Notes: generated by a model from the sequence alone, not told the origin. A stretch of DNA of 64,000 bases from Pedobacter paludis (GCF_003173575.1 NZ_QGNY01000004.1:248001-312000); one strand, 5' to 3'. Shown: positions 18,421-27,956, counted from the stretch's first letter. Program-made: numbers and translations.

Positions 18421-20211
18421 ATGAAACATCTGAGCAGATTAAACAAGTATTTCTTAAAATATAAATGGTGGATTATTCCGGGAAGTATTTTCGTAGTCAT
18501 ATCGAATATTTTTGGAGTAGTACCTGCTCAGGTTATTGGTTACGCCGTAGATTTAATTACGGAAAACATCCAGATTTACAATCTTTTTCAAGGTTTTGAG
18601 CGGCAGGAAATTATTTACAGTATTTTTAGCAGTAACCTACTTTATTTCGGATTGTTGGTAATTGCACTTTATATTTTAAGGGGGCTGTTTCTATTCTTTA
18701 TGCGCCAAACCATCATTCTGATGTCGAGACATATTGAATTTGATATGAAAAACGATATTTACCAGCACTACCAGGAACTGAGTTTAGGGTTTTATAGACG
18801 AAACAATACGGGTGATTTGATGAACCGGGCGACTGAGGATGTAAATCGGGTTAGGATGTATGTTGGCCCAGCAATTATGTACACCATTAATACTTTTGTT
18901 TTATCGGTATTGATTATCTGGTCGATGTTTGATGTGAATTCTAAACTGGCCATATATTGTTTATTGCCACTGCCTTTTTTGGTAATTATTATATACTACG
19001 TAAATACGCTAATTTTTAAAAAGAGCGGAAAGATTCAGGAACGTTTATCTGATCTTTCGAGTTTTGTGCAGGAACGTTTTTCTGGAATTAGGATTATAAA
19101 GTCTTACGTACGTGAGGATTACACGAGAAACATGTTCGAAATTCAGAGTAATGCGTATAAAAAAGATTCGATGGGTTTGGTAAAAGTCTCGGCTTTGTTT
19201 TACCCAACCATGTTACTTTTGATTGGTTTGAGTACCATTTTAACTATTTATATTGGTGGCATCCAGGTAATGAATGGAAGTATTACTGCCGGAAATATTG
19301 CGGAGTTTATTATCTACATCAATCAGCTTACTTTCCCTGTAACCATGCTTGGGTGGGTAACCTCATTAATTCAAAGGGCTGCAGCATCGCAAAAAAGGAT
19401 TAATGAGTTTTTGGATATTCCTTCTGACATACAATCTAAACAAACCGATGAAATCGAATTAAACGGAAACATTAAGTTCGAAAATGTAAGTTTTACTTAT
19501 CCAGATACCGGAATTGTGGCGTTGAAAAATGTTAATTTCGAAATTAATAACGGAGAATTTGTAGCCATTATAGGCAAAACAGGTTCTGGAAAATCTACAC
19601 TTGCCAATTTAATAATGAGAATGTATGATGTTGGGGATGGGCAAATTATAATTGATGGACAGCGTTTAACATCGCTTAACCTTAAAAATTATCGCAGTCA
19701 GATCGGTTTTGTGCCTCAGGAAGTTTTCCTTTTCTCTGATACCATTAAGAATAATATTGCTTTTGGCTTGGATGAAGTAACGGATGAGCAAGTGTTTGAC
19801 GCTGCCAAAAATGCATCTGTTTATCAAAACATTATAGATTTTGAAGAACGTTTCGAAACGATGCTTGGTGAACGTGGCATTACGCTTTCTGGAGGCCAAA
19901 AACAGCGTGTATCTATTGCAAGGGCTTTGATTAAATCGCCAAAGATTTTAATTTTTGATGATTGTCTTTCTGCTGTGGATACAAAAACCGAGGAAGAAAT
20001 ATTACAAAATCTGGGTAAAATTATGCTTGGAAAAACCAGTATCTTAATTGCACACCGAATATCGACAATTAAAAATGCCGACAAAATTTTGGTGCTCGAT
20101 GATGGAATGATAATAGAACAAGGCACACACCACCAATTACTTAGCTTAAATGGTGCTTATACCGAAATGTACAACAACCAACTTTTAGAGGAAGAAAGCA
20201 GAAGTATTTAA
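18421..20211 (+). CDS. ABC transporter, fused permease and ATPase (exporter type)
   Basis: 596 aa half-transporter: six-helix ABC membrane domain (about 1-310) with the intracellular-loop motif NRATEDVNRVRMYVGP, then the nucleotide-binding domain with Walker A IGKTGSGKST (about 384-393), signature LSGGQKQR (about 490), Walker B ILIFDD and H-loop AHR. MsbA/multidrug/lipid exporter layout; it acts as a homodimer in the inner membrane. Here Walker B is followed by D rather than the usual catalytic E (ILIFDDCLS), a change that can lower ATP hydrolysis in one site. Substrate unknown. Confidence 0.88.
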   Translation: MKHLSRLNKYFLKYKWWIIPGSIFVVISNIFGVVPAQVIGYAVDLITENIQIYNLFQGFERQEIIYSIFSSNLLYFGLLVIALYILRGLFLFFMRQTIILMSRHIEFDMKNDIYQHYQELSLGFYRRNNTGDLMNRATEDVNRVRMYVGPAIMYTINTFVLSVLIIWSMFDVNSKLAIYCLLPLPFLVIIIYYVNTLIFKKSGKIQERLSDLSSFVQERFSGIRIIKSYVREDYTRNMFEIQSNAYKKDSMGLVKVSALFYPTMLLLIGLSTILTIYIGGIQVMNGSITAGNIAEFIIYINQLTFPVTMLGWVTSLIQRAAASQKRINEFLDIPSDIQSKQTDEIELNGNIKFENVSFTYPDTGIVALKNVNFEINNGEFVAIIGKTGSGKSTLANLIMRMYDVGDGQIIIDGQRLTSLNLKNYRSQIGFVPQEVFLFSDTIKNNIAFGLDEVTDEQVFDAAKNASVYQNIIDFEERFETMLGERGITLSGGQKQRVSIARALIKSPKILIFDDCLSAVDTKTEEEILQNLGKIMLGKTSILIAHRISTIKNADKILVLDDGMIIEQGTHHQLLSLNGAYTEMYNNQLLEEESRSI

Positions 20212-20289
20212 ATTCTGTTAAATACTATTTTGAACTTTAAATATTTGCTTTATATTTACCGAAACCAAAAACCAACATCAATACCAACC

Positions 20290-20613
20290 ATGGGAGAATT
20301 CGACAACAAAGAGAGAGAAGAAGTTTTTTCAAAGAAAGTAAGGGCAGGTAAGAGAACTTATTTTTTCGACGTGAAGGCTACTCGTTCAGGTGATTATTAT
20401 TTAACAGTTACCGAAAGCAAGAAAAGATTAGAAGACGGGGTATTCGTAAAACATAAAATCTTTTTATACAAAGAAGACTTCGAAAAATTTGCTGAAGGAT
20501 TAACAGAAACTGTAGAATACATCAAAACTCACCAAGATGTTGTTGAAAAGCGTTATGAATATTCTGAAAATGGAGAACATAGCACTAAAACCAACGATGA
20601 TTTTTCTTTTTAA
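20290..20613 (+). CDS. DUF3276 / PUR family nucleic-acid-binding protein
   Basis: 107 aa from the ATG at 20290 (MGEFDNKEREEVFSKKVRAG); the in-frame TTG at 20230 is unlikely. One PUR-type unit is visible: GKRTYFFDVKATRSGDYYLTVTESKK with FVKHKIFLYKEDFEKFAEGL. It is the bacterial relative of PUR-alpha, which binds single-stranded purine-rich DNA/RNA. Highly conserved in Bacteroidota. Single gene with its own terminator. Confidence 0.88.
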   Translation: MGEFDNKEREEVFSKKVRAGKRTYFFDVKATRSGDYYLTVTESKKRLEDGVFVKHKIFLYKEDFEKFAEGLTETVEYIKTHQDVVEKRYEYSENGEHSTKTNDDFSF

Positions 20614-20632
20614 GTAATATACATTTCTATAG

Positions 20633-20666
20633 AAAGCCTTTGTTTTAAACACAAAGGCTTTTTTTG
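20633..20666 (+). terminator. Terminator of the PUR protein gene
   Basis: AAAGCCTTTGT pairs with ACAAAGGCTTT and is followed by TTTTT. Confidence 0.9.
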
Positions 20667-20701
20667 TGCTTGATTTTTTGAGTTTTTTTTGATGTATTAA
20701 C

Positions 20702-21092
20702 CTCTCCCTATCAAAGCAAGGAATAGCAATAAGAGCTGTGCCTTCCCTCTGAAGAGAGGGAGATAATGACAGTGGATTAACCATCAGAACGAGACTAATA
20801 TCCCAGAATAACCACGGAGCTTAGGTTAACAAGGAATTTCAGGTGGTTACATTTTAAATAGCTTATATTTTCTTACATTCCGTATGTGGCAAAAGCTTCT
20901 CTCTATCAAAACAAGTAATAATAATGGGTGTTGTACCTTCCCTCTTCTTATAGAGAGGGAGATAATGGACAGTGGATTAACCATTAGAACGAGACTAATA
21001 TCCTAGAGTAACCATCCAGCTTAGGTTAACTAAGGTGTCTCAGGTGGTGACAATTTAAATAGCTTATATTTTCTTACATTCCTTATATGGTA
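20702..21092. repeat. Tandem pair of ~200-bp non-coding repeats
   Basis: Two imperfect copies (about 20702-20889 and 20899-21090) share the order CTATCAAA, CCTTCCCTCT...AGAGAGGGAGATAATG, CAGTGGATTAACCAT, AGAACGAGACTAATATCC, CTTAGGTTAAC, GCTTATATTTTCTTACATTCC. The offset drifts from 195 to 201 bp along the unit. Each has an inner CCCTCT/AGAGGG palindrome. No ORF. Confidence 0.85.
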
Positions 21093-21105
21093 ACAAAATC
21101 TAAAA

Positions 21106-21567
21106 CTACTTCATTGCAATACTTGCGCCTACAATAAAAATCATTAAGAAGTATAAAATGATTATAACAATGGTAAGGATGCCCCAAAACTTAAATAAAG
21201 ATTTCATGTGTAACATGGCTTCATTTAAGCTTTCCTGCTCTCCGTACAAAACGGCATGCTTGCCTTTATTTGAAAATCTAAACAATAATAAGCTTGGATA
21301 AAAATAAATCAGGGCAATAACTAAATACATAACGGTTAAACCCATACCCCCTATTCCTGCTAATGGGCCTAACTGACTTAGCATTGCCGGATTTGCACTA
21401 ATTGCAGCACCAATACTTAAAGAGCCCAGAATTAAAAGTGCTGATAGGATAAATCCTATTATAGACAAGAATCTGCTCCACTTTGTTATTTCATAAATAT
21501 AACTGCGCATTTCTTCGGTAACAACCAATTTTACTTCTTGAGGAACGTCTTGTTCTAAATTATCCAT
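21106..21567 (-). CDS. DUF5362-type membrane protein
   Basis: 153 aa. A charged N-terminus with TEEMRSYIYEITKWSRFLSI is followed by four hydrophobic segments (about 32-60, 72-95 and 125-150), with a GKHAVLYGEQESLNEAM loop between. The layout fits DUF5362 small membrane proteins of Bacteroidota. Function unknown. No operon partner. Confidence 0.65.
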   Translation of the reverse strand: MDNLEQDVPQEVKLVVTEEMRSYIYEITKWSRFLSIIGFILSALLILGSLSIGAAISANPAMLSQLGPLAGIGGMGLTVMYLVIALIYFYPSLLLFRFSNKGKHAVLYGEQESLNEAMLHMKSLFKFWGILTIVIIILYFLMIFIVGASIAMK

Positions 21568-21653
21568 GGGCTTAAATCTCTAATTTGGTTTAAACTTAGA
21601 TAAAATATCGATTTCCTACAAACGAAACGATTTAAATAAAGGTTTTAAAAGCT

Positions 21654-21661
21654 TATCTTTG
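21654..21661 (+). promoter_or_regulatory. -7 promoter element upstream of ychF
   Basis: TATCTTTG matches TAnnTTTG; it implies a leader of about 75 nt before the ATG at 21741. Confidence 0.5.
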
Positions 21662-21740
21662 CCGACTTTAAGAAAGGTTGAAGGTTGAGAACGTGAGACG
21701 AAATACAAATTAAAAGCAAATCAAATAATTTAAAATATAA

Positions 21741-22835
21741 ATGGCATTACAATGTGGTATAGTGGGTTTACCAAATGTTGGAAAATCGACACTTTTTAAC
21801 TGTTTATCAAATGCAAAAGCACAGGCGGCAAATTTTCCGTTCTGTACAATTGAGCCAAATGTTGGCGTAATTACGGTACCTGATGATAGGCTGACAAAAT
21901 TAGCGGAATTGGTTAAGCCGAACAAGGTGCAACCAAATACAATTGAGATTGTTGATATTGCTGGTTTAGTTAAAGGTGCTTCAAAAGGAGAAGGATTGGG
22001 AAATCAGTTTTTAGGAAATATCCGTGCAACTAATGCGATTATCCATGTTTTACGTTGTTTTGATGATGGTAACGTTATTCATGTTGATGGTTCTGTTGAT
22101 CCTATTCGCGATAGAGAAATTATTGATACCGAATTACAGCTTAAAGATTTGGATACCGTTGATAAACGAATTCAAAAAGTAGAGAAAATGGCTAAAACGG
22201 ATAAAGATGCTAAACGTACTTTTGAAATTTTAACCATTGTAAAAGCACATTTAGAAAGCGGAAAATCTATTCGTACGGCATCGCTTCCTCAAGATGATTT
22301 CGATTTTATTGAAGATTTGGGCTTATTAACGCAAAAACCAGTAATGTACGTTTGTAACGTCGACGAAGCTTCTGTAATTAACGGAAATAAATATGTTGAT
22401 TTAGTTAAGGCAAATGTTGCGGATGAGAATGCTGAAGTTTTGGTAATTTCTGCTAAAATTGAATCGGAAATTGCCGAACTGGACAGCTACGAAGAGCGTC
22501 AGGAATTTTTAGCAGATTTAGGTTTAACCGAATCTGGCGTAAATAAATTAATTCGTGCAGCTTATAAATTATTAAACCTCTACACTTACTTTACTGCTGG
22601 TGTACAAGAGGTTAGAGCCTGGACAATTACAAAAGGATTTACTGCACCACAAGCTGCAAGTGTAATCCATACCGATTTTGAAAAAGGATTTATCCGTGCC
22701 GAGGTCATAAAATATAATGATTTTGTAACGCTTGGATCTGAAAATGCGTGTAAAGAAGCTGGAAAGTTAGGCGTTGAAGGCAAAACTTACATCGTTGAAG
22801 ATGGGGATATTATGCATTTTAGATTTAATGTATAG
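21741..22835 (+). CDS. ychF: YchF/Obg-like ATPase
   Basis: 364 aa. G1 P-loop GLPNVGKST (residues 8-16), PFCTIEPNVGVI switch region and DIAGLVKGASKGEGLGNQF G3 motif; the G4 position reads NVDE instead of NKxD, which goes with ATP rather than GTP preference in this family. C-terminal coiled coil plus TGS-like domain (AWTITKGFTAPQAASVIHTDFEKGFI). Ribosome-associated stress-response ATPase. Confidence 0.95.
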   Translation: MALQCGIVGLPNVGKSTLFNCLSNAKAQAANFPFCTIEPNVGVITVPDDRLTKLAELVKPNKVQPNTIEIVDIAGLVKGASKGEGLGNQFLGNIRATNAIIHVLRCFDDGNVIHVDGSVDPIRDREIIDTELQLKDLDTVDKRIQKVEKMAKTDKDAKRTFEILTIVKAHLESGKSIRTASLPQDDFDFIEDLGLLTQKPVMYVCNVDEASVINGNKYVDLVKANVADENAEVLVISAKIESEIAELDSYEERQEFLADLGLTESGVNKLIRAAYKLLNLYTYFTAGVQEVRAWTITKGFTAPQAASVIHTDFEKGFIRAEVIKYNDFVTLGSENACKEAGKLGVEGKTYIVEDGDIMHFRFNV

Positions 22836-22871
22836 CCCCTAAATCCCCTAAAGGGGACTTTAAAAGCATGG

Positions 22872-22898
22872 AGCCATTTGAGAAAGTGGCTTTTTTTT
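22872..22898 (+). terminator. Terminator after ychF
   Basis: AGCCATTT and AAAGTGGCT form a stem with one bulge, followed by eight T. Confidence 0.75.
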
Positions 22899-23002
22899 GT
22901 CCTTTTTGCCACGGAAACGCGGAAAAACGGAAGTAGGTTTGAGTTAACACTTTAGAAAGGCCAAGTTTGCAAACATACATAGTAGCTGAATCTTAACTCC
23001 TT

Positions 23003-23062
23003 AAACCCGATTGAAGTGGCATCCCATGATTTTTCATCAGGGATAAAACGGAAAGCGGGAAC
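23003..23062 (+). repeat. CCCGAT intergenic repeat, copy
   Basis: TAAACCCGATTGAAGTGGCA, CATGATTTTTCATC inner stem, then GGGATAAAACGGAAAGCGGG. Close to the reverse complement of 26971-27030. Confidence 0.6.
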
Positions 23063-23155
23063 AGACATTAAAAAGAGATACTGTCATTGCTTTCCAAAAA
23101 CTATTTTTCTCTTTTAAAATAACTCAAGCAGTTTTTCTTTGTACTCGTTTATTGT

Positions 23156-23776
23156 CTAAACCTCTAAACCAAAACTGGCCAATTGTGTCTTTGTATCCTC
23201 GTATGTGGTATGGTGAATTCCCTTCAATCCCAATCCTTCAGCTACCTGAACAAACAACATCCTATCATCAATATATAAGCTTGTTTCAACATCGCTCTGC
23301 GAAATATCTATGGCTACTTTAAAAATATCTGCATCAGGTTTACGGAAATGGACAAAGCTTGATGATACGAAGAAATCAACGAATTCATTTAACCTGAAAG
23401 TATTTATTCTATACTGATTTAACTCTCTTCCCTCATTACTGATTACGGCAACCTTAAGATTGTATTTCTTTTTTAAATCGCATATTAATGCAATCATATC
23501 GTTATAAGGCAACGATTTTTTGAACATAAATTCTTTAAAATCATCATAACTAAACGAGCGTTCCTCGAAAAATACAATTCTTTCCAGATATTCATCTAGC
23601 GTTAGTTTACCAACTTCATAAGTATCAAAAGTAAGGTGATGGCGTTCTTCTAAATCGACAGAATCGAGATTAAAAAGTACAGATGCCTCTCCCCTTGCCT
23701 GTCTGTCCCAACCATTTGTTAATAAAACACCACCAATATCGGTAAATAGGGTTGTAATTTTCTTTTGATTTTCCAT
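23156..23776 (-). CDS. HAD superfamily hydrolase (subfamily IA)
   Basis: 206 aa. Motif I reads LFTDIGGVLL (D followed by I-G, as in YihX-like phosphatases), motif II AVISNEGRE, motif III lysine in VHFRKPDADIF and motif IV YIDDRMLFVQVAEGLG. It probably hydrolyses a small phosphorylated metabolite. It starts 9 bp after the mgtE stop, so the two are likely co-transcribed. Confidence 0.85.
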   Translation of the reverse strand: MENQKKITTLFTDIGGVLLTNGWDRQARGEASVLFNLDSVDLEERHHLTFDTYEVGKLTLDEYLERIVFFEERSFSYDDFKEFMFKKSLPYNDMIALICDLKKKYNLKVAVISNEGRELNQYRINTFRLNEFVDFFVSSSFVHFRKPDADIFKVAIDISQSDVETSLYIDDRMLFVQVAEGLGLKGIHHTTYEDTKTQLASFGLEV

Positions 23777-23785
23777 GAATATAAG

Positions 23786-25168
23786 TTAAAGCAAAACACC
23801 TTTTAAAAATAGAACTGCGAAGCTGAAATAAATAATTAAGCCAGTAACATCAACAAGTGTTGCTACAAAAGGAGCTGATGACGTAGCTGGATCGGCACCC
23901 AGCTTTTTAAGTAAAACAGGCAACATCGAGCCACTTAATGAACCCCATAAAACAACAAACACCAAAGAAACGCTAATTGTGGCTGCTATTAGTATCCAAT
24001 GTTCTCCGTATACATTCGGTGCGGCAACATGCCAAACCAAAATGCGAAGAAATCCGATAATCCCTAAACACACACCAAGCAGAAAACCAGATGTAATCTC
24101 TCTTCTCATAACCAGCCACCAATCCTTGATGGTTACTTCGCCCAAAGCCATGGCCTGTATAATTAAAGTTGATGCCTGCGAACCGCTGTTTCCACCACAT
24201 GATATAATTAGAGGAATAAAAAGCGCAAGCACAGTAGCTTTATGAATCTGTCCTTCGAAAAAGCCCATTGCGGTGGCTGTAAGCATCTCTCCGATCATTA
24301 AAATAGCCAGCCATCCTACGCGTTTTCTAACTAGATTAAAAATAGAAGTATCGAGATAGGGTTCATCCAAAGCTTCTGTACCACCAATTTTGTGCATATC
24401 TTCGGTGTACTCTTCGTTGGCAATCCATAAGATATCATCAACAGTTACAATCCCTAAAAGAATATTATTTTCATCAACTACTGGCAAAGCCACCCGATTG
24501 TTCATACGGAAAATATTAATGGCATCTTCCTGTGGATCGTTTGCTTTTAAAGCAATAAAGCGTTTATCGGTTAATTCGCCAATAATAGCTTCTGGATCGG
24601 CCAATAATACTTCCCTAATTCTAATATCATCTAACAGTACGCCCTCTTTATCAATTACATAAACCACATCAATGGTTTCAGAATTTTTACCATAGCGCCT
24701 GATGTGCGCTAAAACTCTAGAAATAGACCATTCAGGTTTAACCGCAATATAATCGGGCGTCATTAACCTACCGATACTGTCTTCTTTATAACCTAAAAGT
24801 GCAAGCGATTCTTTACGTTCTTCGGGAGGTAAAAGCGTAATCATTTTTTTTACGACATCGCCTTTTAGTTCGCTAAAAAGTGCTGTTCTATCATCTGGAG
24901 GAAGATCTTTGATGATTTGATTCAGTTTATTACCCGAAAGTTTTTTAATGATACGCTCCTGGGTAGGAAAATCGAGAATTCGGAAAACATTCACTGCTCG
25001 ATTTACAGAAATGGTTTCGATAAATTTAGCTGCATATTGTGGAAGCTCATCAATCAGTTGTTCTACATCCGAGATATTCAGTTCATCTAGATATCGCTTT
25101 AACGCTTTATCGTTTTCTTTTTCAAGCAGTTCCTGAATCTCTTCTACAACCAATTCTTCCATAAACAA
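23786..25168 (-). CDS. mgtE: Magnesium transporter MgtE
   Basis: 460 aa. N-terminal helical MgtE_N domain (about 1-130: LSGNKLNQIIKDLPPDDRTALFSELKG), paired CBS domains (about 135-255, IAVKPEWSISRVLAHIRR and NRVALPVVDENNILLGIVTVDDIL) and a five-helix C-terminal membrane domain with the CGGNSGSQASTL pore motif. The CBS/N domains sense cytosolic Mg2+ and gate the channel. First gene ahead of the HAD hydrolase. ATG at 25168 or the third codon. Confidence 0.94.
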   Translation of the reverse strand: MFMEELVVEEIQELLEKENDKALKRYLDELNISDVEQLIDELPQYAAKFIETISVNRAVNVFRILDFPTQERIIKKLSGNKLNQIIKDLPPDDRTALFSELKGDVVKKMITLLPPEERKESLALLGYKEDSIGRLMTPDYIAVKPEWSISRVLAHIRRYGKNSETIDVVYVIDKEGVLLDDIRIREVLLADPEAIIGELTDKRFIALKANDPQEDAINIFRMNNRVALPVVDENNILLGIVTVDDILWIANEEYTEDMHKIGGTEALDEPYLDTSIFNLVRKRVGWLAILMIGEMLTATAMGFFEGQIHKATVLALFIPLIISCGGNSGSQASTLIIQAMALGEVTIKDWWLVMRREITSGFLLGVCLGIIGFLRILVWHVAAPNVYGEHWILIAATISVSLVFVVLWGSLSGSMLPVLLKKLGADPATSSAPFVATLVDVTGLIIYFSFAVLFLKGVLL

Positions 25169-25495
25169 CTAATTTTCTTATTACATGCCTAAACCTTTAT
25201 AAACGGTTCGCAAAGGTGCGTTTTTATTTTCTAAAAAGCCAATTTTGATTGCTTAATGACTAATTTTTGGAAAACTATATTCCATTGGATTTGAGGCTGA
25301 AGATGCTAATTTCTAATCTTAAATTCTAACCTTGCAGCCAAGAAAAGCCAAAATAAAATTTAAACAGATGTGTAAATCTTATTCGTTTTTCGCACTAAGC
25401 CAAATTAACAGATAAAGCGTTGGCTTGTTTTGCTTCCCTGCAAAACAAACTTAATATTAGCTTAGATATTACGATAAATTAAGTTTAGGATTTTC
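25169..25495. other. Non-coding region upstream of tRNA-Arg
   Basis: No gene seen. Two successive stems lie at 25397-25426 (AAGCCAA/TTGGCTT) and 25427-25446 (GTTTTGC/GCAAAAC), without T runs. The -7 element of the tRNA follows at 25496-25503. Confidence 0.5.
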
Positions 25496-25503
25496 TATAT
25501 TTG
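25496..25503 (+). promoter_or_regulatory. -7 promoter element of tRNA-Arg
   Basis: TATATTTG, matching TAnnTTTG, 7 nt before the mature tRNA 5' end. Confidence 0.6.
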
Positions 25504-25510
25504 CAGCTCT

Positions 25511-25582
25511 GTTCCCGTAGTTCAATGGATAGAATTATGGTTTCCGGTACCATCGATATGAGTTCGAATCTCGTCGGGAACA
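25511..25582 (+). tRNA. tRNA-Arg (anticodon CCG)
   Basis: Acceptor GTTCCCG/CGGGAAC with discriminator A; D-stem GTTC/GAAT; anticodon stem ATGGT/ACCAT around loop TTCCGGT (anticodon CCG, reads CGG); T-arm ATGAG-TTCGAAT-CTCGT. The CCA end is not encoded. All four stems close. Confidence 0.93.
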
Positions 25583-25583
25583 C

Positions 25584-25627
25584 AAACGAGACAAGTCAGT
25601 TTTTTAGCTGTTTGTCTCGTTTTTTTA
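25584..25627 (+). terminator. Terminator of tRNA-Arg
   Basis: AAACGAGACAA pairs with TTGTCTCGTTT across a T-rich loop and is followed by a T run. Confidence 0.85.
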
Positions 25628-25772
25628 TTTGATCTAATTGGTAACCAGCTTAATTGTACGTCTTTTGATTTTTCATTTAGACCTTCTAAGAGTAGACAAT
25701 CCTATAATCGAGCTATACATTCCATTCCCCATAAAAAATTAAATATTATCTTCGGGCACACCAAATGTAATT

Positions 25773-26873
25773 ATGAATCAAACCGCATCCCCATTAGTAC
25801 TTTCATCTAAACCACATTTTGAAATTTTAGATGGCCTTCGTGGCCTTGCTGCTGTAGCAGTAGTAATTTTCCATTTTATGGAAATTGCAGTTCCCGATTA
25901 TACAAAAAGCTTTATTGCACATGCTTATTTAGCAGTAGATTTTTTCTTTTGTTTATCGGGTTTTGTAATTGCTTATGCTTATGATAAAAAACTAAAAACC
26001 ATTGGTATTCCTAACTTTTTAAAAATCAGATTAATTCGATTACACCCTCTTGTAATTATTGGTTCAATTATCGGAATATTGGCATTTGCCTTCGATCCGA
26101 TGAGTCGTCTCTTCGATACTTACCAAAGTAAAAGTTTGTGGATGTTTATAGCTTCTTGTTTAATGATTCCTTATGCCGTAGTACATGAACGCTACTTCAA
26201 TTTTTTTCACTTAAATCCGCCAACTTGGTCTCTTTTCTGGGAGTATGTTGCAAATCTTGTTTATGCGTTCGTTTTAATCAGATTAAAGAATAAAGTGCTG
26301 TGGTTTTTAATCGTATTGGCTGCAGTATTGCTTGGATATGAAGCCTTTAAATCGGGCAATCTATCCGTTGGTTGGGGAGGCGATAATTTTTTTGGAGGAG
26401 GAGCCAGAGTCTTTTTCTCATTTGTAGCGGGCATTTTAATTTACCGATCAAATTGGAGAATATCATCCAGACTTGGTTTTGCCGTTATGGGTACACTCTT
26501 ATTGATTACCTTTCTAATCCCATACTCAGATAAAACAAATTTCATTGTAGATCCATTAGTTGTAATTCTGTTTTTTCCTTTTCTTATTGCGCTTGGTGCC
26601 GGCACTAACCCAACAAAAAAATCAGGTTGGTTTTGCAAATTTTCTGGCGAGATATCTTATCCCTTATACATGGTTCATTATCCGTTTATCTGGCTGTTTA
26701 TGAGTTATGTAGAAAGCAAAAAACCAAGTATGAACGAGATGATTATTGTAATGGTAGTTGGTGTTATATTACTTATGATTTTCGCTTATTTGGTCCTTAT
26801 TTTAATCGATACTCCAATTCGTAAAAAGTTAAAAAAGAAAATGGATTCCAGTCTGATAACTACTTCAAGATAA
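25773..26873 (+). CDS. Acyltransferase 3 family membrane protein
   Basis: 366 aa, about ten membrane helices. The family N-terminal pattern FEILDGLRGLAAVAVVIFHF gives the catalytic His, and FFCLSGFVIAYAY and the RLIRLHPLVI region follow. These enzymes O-acylate surface sugars or small molecules at the inner membrane. Monocistronic; acceptor unknown. Confidence 0.9.
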   Translation: MNQTASPLVLSSKPHFEILDGLRGLAAVAVVIFHFMEIAVPDYTKSFIAHAYLAVDFFFCLSGFVIAYAYDKKLKTIGIPNFLKIRLIRLHPLVIIGSIIGILAFAFDPMSRLFDTYQSKSLWMFIASCLMIPYAVVHERYFNFFHLNPPTWSLFWEYVANLVYAFVLIRLKNKVLWFLIVLAAVLLGYEAFKSGNLSVGWGGDNFFGGGARVFFSFVAGILIYRSNWRISSRLGFAVMGTLLLITFLIPYSDKTNFIVDPLVVILFFPFLIALGAGTNPTKKSGWFCKFSGEISYPLYMVHYPFIWLFMSYVESKKPSMNEMIIVMVVGVILLMIFAYLVLILIDTPIRKKLKKKMDSSLITTSR

Positions 26874-26970
26874 TTATCTTGCCTTTGATTTTGACCGTTT
26901 TAGGAAGCAGATCAAGTTACTTAGTCGATTATATGGAAATGAACGTTTCTGTTGTTCTTAGCAATTGTGG

Positions 26971-27030
26971 TCCCGTTTTCCGCTAAATCCCCGATAGAAA
27001 AAATCGGGGGATACCGCTTCAACCGGATTT
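26971..27030 (-). repeat. CCCGAT intergenic repeat, inverted copy
   Basis: Read on the minus strand: TAAATCCGGTTGAAGCGGTA, a CCCCCGATTTTTT-type inner stem and TTTAGCGGAAAACGGGA. Same blocks as 23003-23062. Confidence 0.6.
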
Positions 27031-27132
27031 ATAATTTACGGATATTCGAATATTAAATGCCTAACCTAAACCTACAAAACAGTTATTTATATTTAAGAAA
27101 TTGTATTATTGCCAAAAAGCTTGAAATAGGAA

Positions 27133-27921
27133 ATGGCTGAATTAGAGAAAAAATACGCATTGGTTACCGGCGCAAGTAAAGGTATTGGCAAATCAATAGC
27201 CATTGCGCTAGCCAAAAGAGGATTTAACTTATTGATTGTTGCCCGCTCCGAAAACGAGCTTGGTTTACTACGTACCGAAATTACAACTCGATATGGAGTA
27301 ACTGTTGAAATGCTTTCCATTGATCTCGGCAAAACCGGGGCTCCAAAAGAAGTTGCAGATTGGATTTCAACGAACGAATATCAGCTTAATGCATTAATAA
27401 ACAATGCAGGCTATGGTTTATGGGGTAATTTTTCTGATCTTAAACTAAGCGAGCAAATGGATATGTGCCGTTTAAATATGGATGTTGTAACCGAGTTTTG
27501 CCACCTTTTTCTTCCAGCACTTTTAAAACAAAAACAGGCCTATATCCTTAACGTTTCCAGTACTGCAGCCTATCAAGCCGTTCCAACATTAGCTATTTAT
27601 TCGGCTACAAAAGCTTATGTTCTCTCCTTTACCAGAGCCTTGAGATTTGAATTAAAAGATACATCGGTTTCCGTATCCTGCCTCTGCCCAGGACCTGTAG
27701 ATACCGGCTTTGCCGAACGTGCCGGCTTAGATGCATTCAGTAAAATGGCCCAAAAGTTTAACATGCAACCTGATGAAGTTGCCGAAATTGCAGTAAAAGG
27801 CATGCTTAAAAAGAAATCAGAAATTGTTCCTGGTTTTACCAATTTAATCAGCGTAATAGGCGTTAGACTACTTCCAAAAGCACTTATTGAAAAAATGGCT
27901 GCCGGCATTTACAAGACCTAA
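27133..27921 (+). CDS. Short-chain dehydrogenase/reductase
   Basis: 262 aa. Cofactor motif TGASKGIG (residues 13-20), NNAGYG, catalytic Ser in NVSSTAAYQ and YSATK (Tyr156), then PGPVDTGFAERAG. Classical SDR of the DltE/YohN-like type, NAD(P)H-dependent; substrate unknown. It stands alone ahead of the polycysteine-leader unit. Confidence 0.88.
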   Translation: MAELEKKYALVTGASKGIGKSIAIALAKRGFNLLIVARSENELGLLRTEITTRYGVTVEMLSIDLGKTGAPKEVADWISTNEYQLNALINNAGYGLWGNFSDLKLSEQMDMCRLNMDVVTEFCHLFLPALLKQKQAYILNVSSTAAYQAVPTLAIYSATKAYVLSFTRALRFELKDTSVSVSCLCPGPVDTGFAERAGLDAFSKMAQKFNMQPDEVAEIAVKGMLKKKSEIVPGFTNLISVIGVRLLPKALIEKMAAGIYKT

Positions 27922-27956
27922 ATAATCTTTTTCGAAAAATAATTAGATTAATATTC

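Larger units (their letters stand above)
22836..23155. other. Non-coding region with palindromes
   Basis: Contains CCCCTAAATCCCCTAAAGGGG right after ychF (22834-22855, a short palindromic repeat), a terminator (22872-22898) and a copy of the CCCGAT repeat (23003-23062). No gene seen. Confidence 0.6.

Noticed and set aside
20702..21092. CRISPR array
   Set aside because: Two long drifted units without short repeats and unique spacers; no cas genes. The same holds for 61381-61817 and the attC-like elements.
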